From NCBI GenBank assembly GCA_002772205.1, contig PCRZ01000025.1, positions 1-14,599 on the forward strand: DNA of 14,599 bases, given 5' to 3'. The stretch comes from Candidatus Jorgensenbacteria bacterium CG23_combo_of_CG06-09_8_20_14_all_54_14 (GTDB lineage: Bacteria; Patescibacteriota; Minisyncoccia; UBA6257; GWB1-50-10). How positions within the stretch are numbered: position 1 is the stretch's first letter; every line of letters starts with the position of its first letter. Below the pieces are notes generated by a model. It was not told where the DNA came from. It was given only the letters and a program-made list of their open reading frames with translations, and searched no databases. Below are positions 12,338-14,599 of this stretch, one piece after another. The position numbers were made by a program, and so were the translations under genes.

Positions 12338-12457
12338 ATCCCGTTAGAGATAGGTTGTTGCAAACAACCGTAAAACAACTGTTTTTCATCGCTAATACAT
12401 TCTCTCTATTTTTGAACACCGGATTTCACAACATTATTTAATTATCTCTAACGGGAT
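12338..12457. mobile_element. MITE-like element with 15-base terminal inverted repeats (tsaD upstream)
   Basis: ATCCCGTTAGAGATA (12338-12352) and its exact complement TATCTCTAACGGGAT (12443-12457) bound a 120-base, non-coding, AT-rich segment. Inside are GGTTGTT-GCA-AACAACC (12353-12369) and AAAACA-AC-TGTTTT (12372-12385). A further inverted copy of the end, TAACGGGAT (12327-12335), abuts the left side and makes a hairpin with 12338-12346. The right end supplies the A and T of the tsaD ATG. Confidence 0.75.
12412..12440 (+). promoter_or_regulatory. Possible tsaD promoter inside the element
   Basis: TTGAAC (12412-12417), 17 bases, TATTTA (12435-12440). Transcription would start about 10 bases before the ATG, giving a near-leaderless mRNA, in keeping with the missing Shine-Dalgarno. 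Moderate match only. Confidence 0.4.
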
Positions 12458-13559
12458 GAAAATACTCGCCATTGAAACTTCCTGCGATGAGACCGCGCTC
12501 GCTATCCTTGAGGCGGAGGGCGGCCTTCGCGCTCCGCGGTTCAAAATTCTTGAAAACCTCGTCTCTTCCCAAATCGCCATCCACCGCCCCTACGGCGGCG
12601 TGGTGCCGAACCTAGCGAAACGAGAACACTTGAAAAATTTGCCGATTCTCTTTCAAAAACTATCCCCTAAACCCTATACCCTAAACCCTGATGTCATTGC
12701 CGTCACCGTAGGCCCCGGTCTGGAGCCCGCGCTCTGGACCGGCATTGTTTTTGCTGAGCAACTCAGCAAAAAACTTAAAACTAAAAACTTAAAACTAAAA
12801 ACTATAGGTGTAAATCATTTAAATGGTCATTTGTACAGTTTTCTCCTGACTGAAAAAGTTAATAGTCATCAGTTATCAGTTAAAAGTCTATTCCCCGCCA
12901 TCGCCCTCATCGTGAGCGGGGGCCACACCGTCCTGCTTAAGATGGAATCGCTCACTAAAATGAAAAAACTCGGCGAGACACGCGATGATGCGGTGGGCGA
13001 GGCGTTTGATAAGGTGGCGCGCCTTTTGGAGCTCCCCTATCCGGGCGGCCCTGAGATAGAGAGGATCGCGCGGGAGGGGAACCCCCGCGCCATAGCGTTC
13101 CCCCGCCCTATGCTACACGCGAAGAACTATGATTTCAGTTTCTCGGGATTGAAAACTTCTGTCCTCTACTATCTGCGTGACCAACGACTAACAACTAACA
13201 ACCAACGACTAAAAACTAAAAGCTCCTACCTCCGTCCGGCTACGGACGGGCAGGTAAAGCTCGAAGCTGACATCTCTGCTTCCTTTCAAGCGGCCGCCAT
13301 TGACGTGCTTGTCGCAAAAACGGAGCGCGCGGCGCGGGAATTTAAAGCAAAATCCATTATGCTCTCCGGCGGCGTCGCGGCAAATTCCGCGCTCCGCGAA
13401 AAGTTGTCAGTCGTTAGTCGTAAGTTGTCAGTCAATTTCTTCGCTCCCCGTATGTCCCTCAACACCGACAACGCCGCCATCATTGGCGCCGCCGGCTACA
13501 TTGCCTGCCTCTGCAAAGAAAGGTTGCCGCTCTCCGCAGATGGGAATCTAAACCTCTGA
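12456..13559 (+). CDS. tsaD: tRNA N6-adenosine threonylcarbamoyltransferase (TsaD)
   Basis: With TsaB/TsaE, transfers the threonylcarbamoyl group from TC-AMP to A37 of ANN-decoding tRNAs (t6A), in the cytoplasm. 367 residues against ~340 usual. Motifs: LAIETSCDETALAIL at the start; metal-binding HLNGH at 121-125; SGGHT at 154-158; GETRDDAVGEAFDKVARLL at 172-191; DFSFSGLKTS at 226-235; SGGVAANSALR at 304-314; metal ligand Asp338 in NTDNAAIIGAAGY. The extra length comes from five heptamer arrays and one palindrome that encode residues ~70-78, 105-116, 134-145, 243-256, 257-267 and 316-327, all between conserved motifs, so activity is probably kept. It is divergent from the 70-codon gene. Its ATG overlaps the end of the 12338-12457 element. 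An IS element starts within 26 bases of the stop. Confidence 0.96.
   Translation: MKILAIETSCDETALAILEAEGGLRAPRFKILENLVSSQIAIHRPYGGVVPNLAKREHLKNLPILFQKLSPKPYTLNPDVIAVTVGPGLEPALWTGIVFAEQLSKKLKTKNLKLKTIGVNHLNGHLYSFLLTEKVNSHQLSVKSLFPAIALIVSGGHTVLLKMESLTKMKKLGETRDDAVGEAFDKVARLLELPYPGGPEIERIAREGNPRAIAFPRPMLHAKNYDFSFSGLKTSVLYYLRDQRLTTNNQRLKTKSSYLRPATDGQVKLEADISASFQAAAIDVLVAKTERAAREFKAKSIMLSGGVAANSALREKLSVVSRKLSVNFFAPRMSLNTDNAAIIGAAGYIACLCKERLPLSADGNLNL
12665..12689. repeat. Telomere-like heptamer array in tsaD (array 1)
   Basis: CCCTAAA, CCCTATA, CCCTAAA, CCCT: three and a half units. It encodes about SPKPYTLNP (residues 70-78). The unit is the same as the plant telomere repeat; no functional link is implied. 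Confidence 0.75.
12770..12804. repeat. Five-unit heptamer array in tsaD (array 2)
   Basis: AAAACTT/AAAACTA units with the C at 12774, 12781, 12788, 12795 and 12802, exactly seven apart. It encodes KKLKTKNLKLKT (residues 105-116), directly before the metal-binding GVNHLNGH. Confidence 0.82.
12857..12891. repeat. Five-unit heptamer array in tsaD (array 3)
   Basis: AGTTAAT, AGTCATC, AGTTATC, AGTTAAA, AGTCTAT. It encodes about KVNSHQLSVKSL (residues 134-145), directly before the FPAIALIVSGGHT strand. Confidence 0.82.
13182..13223. repeat. Six-unit heptamer array in tsaD (array 4)
   Basis: CAACGAC, TAACAAC, TAACAAC, CAACGAC, TAAAAAC, TAAAAGC. It encodes about QRLTTNNQRLKTKS (residues 243-256). 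The reverse complement reads AGTNGTT-like units, so it is the same family as arrays 3 and 5 in the other orientation. Confidence 0.82.
13227..13256. repeat. Palindrome in tsaD next to array 4
   Basis: TACCT-CCGTCCG-GCTA-CGGACGG-gc-AGGTA: a 7-bp inner stem and a 5-bp outer stem with a 2-base bulge. It encodes YLRPATDGQV (residues 258-267). It lies 3 bases from the heptamer array, so the two probably form a compound insertion. Confidence 0.8.
13402..13436. repeat. Five-unit heptamer array in tsaD (array 5)
   Basis: AGTTGTC, AGTCGTT, AGTCGTA, AGTTGTC, AGTCAAT. It encodes about KLSVVSRKLSVN (residues 316-327), between the SGGVAANSALRE and FFAP segments. Confidence 0.82.
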
Positions 13560-13667
13560 CCGCGCTTTGCAAAAGATGAGATACATCGGTGACACTTCGG
13601 TGTTGCCCGATGACCTTCTCAAGACGACTCAATAATCGGGGCGGAACGAGGTACGCTGGGTGCATGA

Positions 13668-14599
13668 TGCCCACCTCACTCGTTCTGCCGGGGGCTGCCT
13701 CCCTCGCACCCCTCCCGCGCCTCTCGCGGGAGGCAAAGCGCCGCCCTGACCTGCCGTCACTTCGGCATTTCCCGTCAGTGCTTGTACAAGTGGAAGCGCC
13801 GATACAACCCATTCCACCTTGAATCCCTTGAGGAGCAGAGCCGGAGGCCCAGGAGGACGCGGCAGTGGGAGGTCTCCCGCACGGAGGAGTTTCGCATCCT
13901 TGCTCTCAGGAGGGCTCATCTCCGCTGGGGGAAGATGAAGCTCAAGGTTCTCTACCAACAGGCATACGGCGCCCCAATCTCCTCCTGGAAGGTCCAGCGA
14001 GTCATTGAGAAGCACCTCCTCTACTTCCACCCAAAGAGGAATCTCCTGTTGCAGAAGAAACGCAGAGCCAATCAGCCAAAAAAGCGCATCACGGAACTCA
14101 AGAAGGAGGTGCGCACCGGGTTCCTCGTCGCCCTCGATACCATGGTGAAATACTGGGCTGGGGCGAAGCGGTACATTCTAACCGGCATCGATACCCATTC
14201 CAAGATCGCATTTGCCCGCATGTACGTCGGCCATGGTTCGGCGCACGCCGCTGATTTTCTCCGCCGGCTCCACTATCTTTTTGAGGGGAAGATTGAAAAT
14301 ATCCAGACCGACAACGGGAGCGAGTTCGCGAAGGACTTCCATGACGCCGCAGTCGCGCTTGAGCTTCCTCACTACCTCTCCCGCCCGAGGACCCCGACAG
14401 ACAACCCTTTTGAGGAGCGGTTCAACCGCACACTTGATGAAGAGTTTATCCAAATGGGGAATATGACGTCCGACTGCGAGGCCTTCAATCGGAAACTGAC
14501 CGAGTGGCTTATTGAGTACAACTTCAAAAGACCCCACCAAGCCCTTGGCTACGAGGTACCGGTCGAGTACCATTACAAGTACCAGAAAGTGTCACCGAT
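13668..14599 (+). CDS. IS481-like DDE transposase; start region disrupted, 3' end cut by window
   Basis: This frame is open from 13668 to the window end (310 codons) with no stop. An HTH is visible (CRHFGISRQCLYKWKRRY, from 13752) with a LEEQSRRPRR linker and an RNase H-like integrase core. Likely acidic residues are Asp in VALDTM (14136), Asp in IQTDNGSEF (14309-14311) and Glu in NPFEERFNRT (the FEE region, about 14410-14417), with the family-typical YNFKRPHQALGY near the end. No ATG, GTG or in-frame start precedes the HTH, and a TGA at 13665 closes the frame. The expected short N-terminus appears in pieces in the other two frames (RRLNNR in one, NEVRWVHDAH in the other), and a palindrome lies at 13712-13732. 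Likely a damaged copy, or one that needs frameshifting. The first in-frame ATG is at 13935, after the HTH. Confidence 0.8.
13712..13732. repeat. Palindrome at the 5' end of the transposase gene
   Basis: CTCCCGCG-CCTCT-CGCGGGAG, perfect 8-bp stem. TGCCTCCC at 13696-13703 can also pair with GGGAGGCA at 13728-13735. It lies just upstream of the HTH-coding part, where the reading frame appears broken. Confidence 0.7.

Larger units (their letters stand above)
13585..14599 (+). mobile_element. IS481-like insertion sequence (right end at or just past the window edge)
   Basis: The left terminal repeat ATCGGTGACACTT (13585-13597) is matched by its exact complement AAGTGTCACCGAT as the last 13 bases of the window (14587-14599). 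The enclosed ~1 kb encodes a DDE transposase on the plus strand. The inverted repeats may extend further outward, which cannot be checked on the right because the sequence stops. The element lies 25 bases after the tsaD stop and does not break it. Target duplication cannot be assessed. Confidence 0.85.

Noticed and set aside
12665..12689. CCCTAAA repeats as real telomeric or eukaryotic DNA
   Set aside because: Only 3.5 units, inside a clear bacterial tsaD frame, and consistent with the other heptamer arrays.
13589..13822. 77-codon plus-strand frame at the start of the IS
   Set aside because: It begins in the IS terminal repeat and runs out of frame with the transposase HTH; only a short RRLNNR piece may be relevant.

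Overview
The window reads as chromosomal DNA of a CPR/Patescibacteria (Parcubacteria-like) bacterium. This is inferred from gene style and repeat load, not from a marker gene: compact housekeeping genes, almost no Shine-Dalgarno sequences, single-subunit glycyl-tRNA synthetase, an Ig/DUF11-like anchored surface protein, and many short palindromic and tandem repeats, some inside conserved reading frames. TGA is used as a stop (tatD-side end of metG, doxX, the 70-codon gene, tsaD), so this is not a UGA-glycine lineage.

Layout. From 12233 down to 7 all genes run on the minus strand; tsaD and an IS element (12456 to the end) run on the plus strand. In transcription order the minus-strand genes are: a 70-codon gene with its own promoter, Shine-Dalgarno and terminator; a DoxX-family membrane protein; a membrane glycosyltransferase (GT2); recO; a single-pass surface protein; glyQS; then a tightly packed block of M16 protease, AI-2E-type permease, a free-standing LAGLIDADG endonuclease, metG and tatD. 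On the plus strand tsaD is followed within 26 bases by an IS481-like element. Its left terminal repeat is at 13585 and a perfect 13-base inverted copy forms the last 13 bases of the window.

Functions. Translation and tRNA modification (metG, glyQS, tsaD), DNA repair (recO, tatD), and the cell envelope (protease, permease, GT2, DoxX, surface protein). The metG-tatD pairing is a common bacterial arrangement; here a homing-type endonuclease gene is wedged directly in front of metG.

Most unusual content. (1) Heptanucleotide tandem arrays at ten places, most with exactly five units (35 bases). Seven of them are inside tatD, glyQS and tsaD reading frames, five in tsaD alone. (2) GC-rich palindromes inserted in frame in tatD, the M16 gene, glyQS and tsaD. 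(3) Two elements with the same 15-base terminal inverted repeat that end on the first two bases of the ATG of recO and of tsaD. (4) A low-GC tract covering the endonuclease and the 5' two thirds of metG, with an abrupt edge just past the KMSKS motif, as expected if an intronless homing event replaced that part of metG. (5) A complete small transcription unit for an unrecognised 70-residue protein. No CRISPR array, tRNA or rRNA was seen. No stretch over 300 bases lacks a gene.
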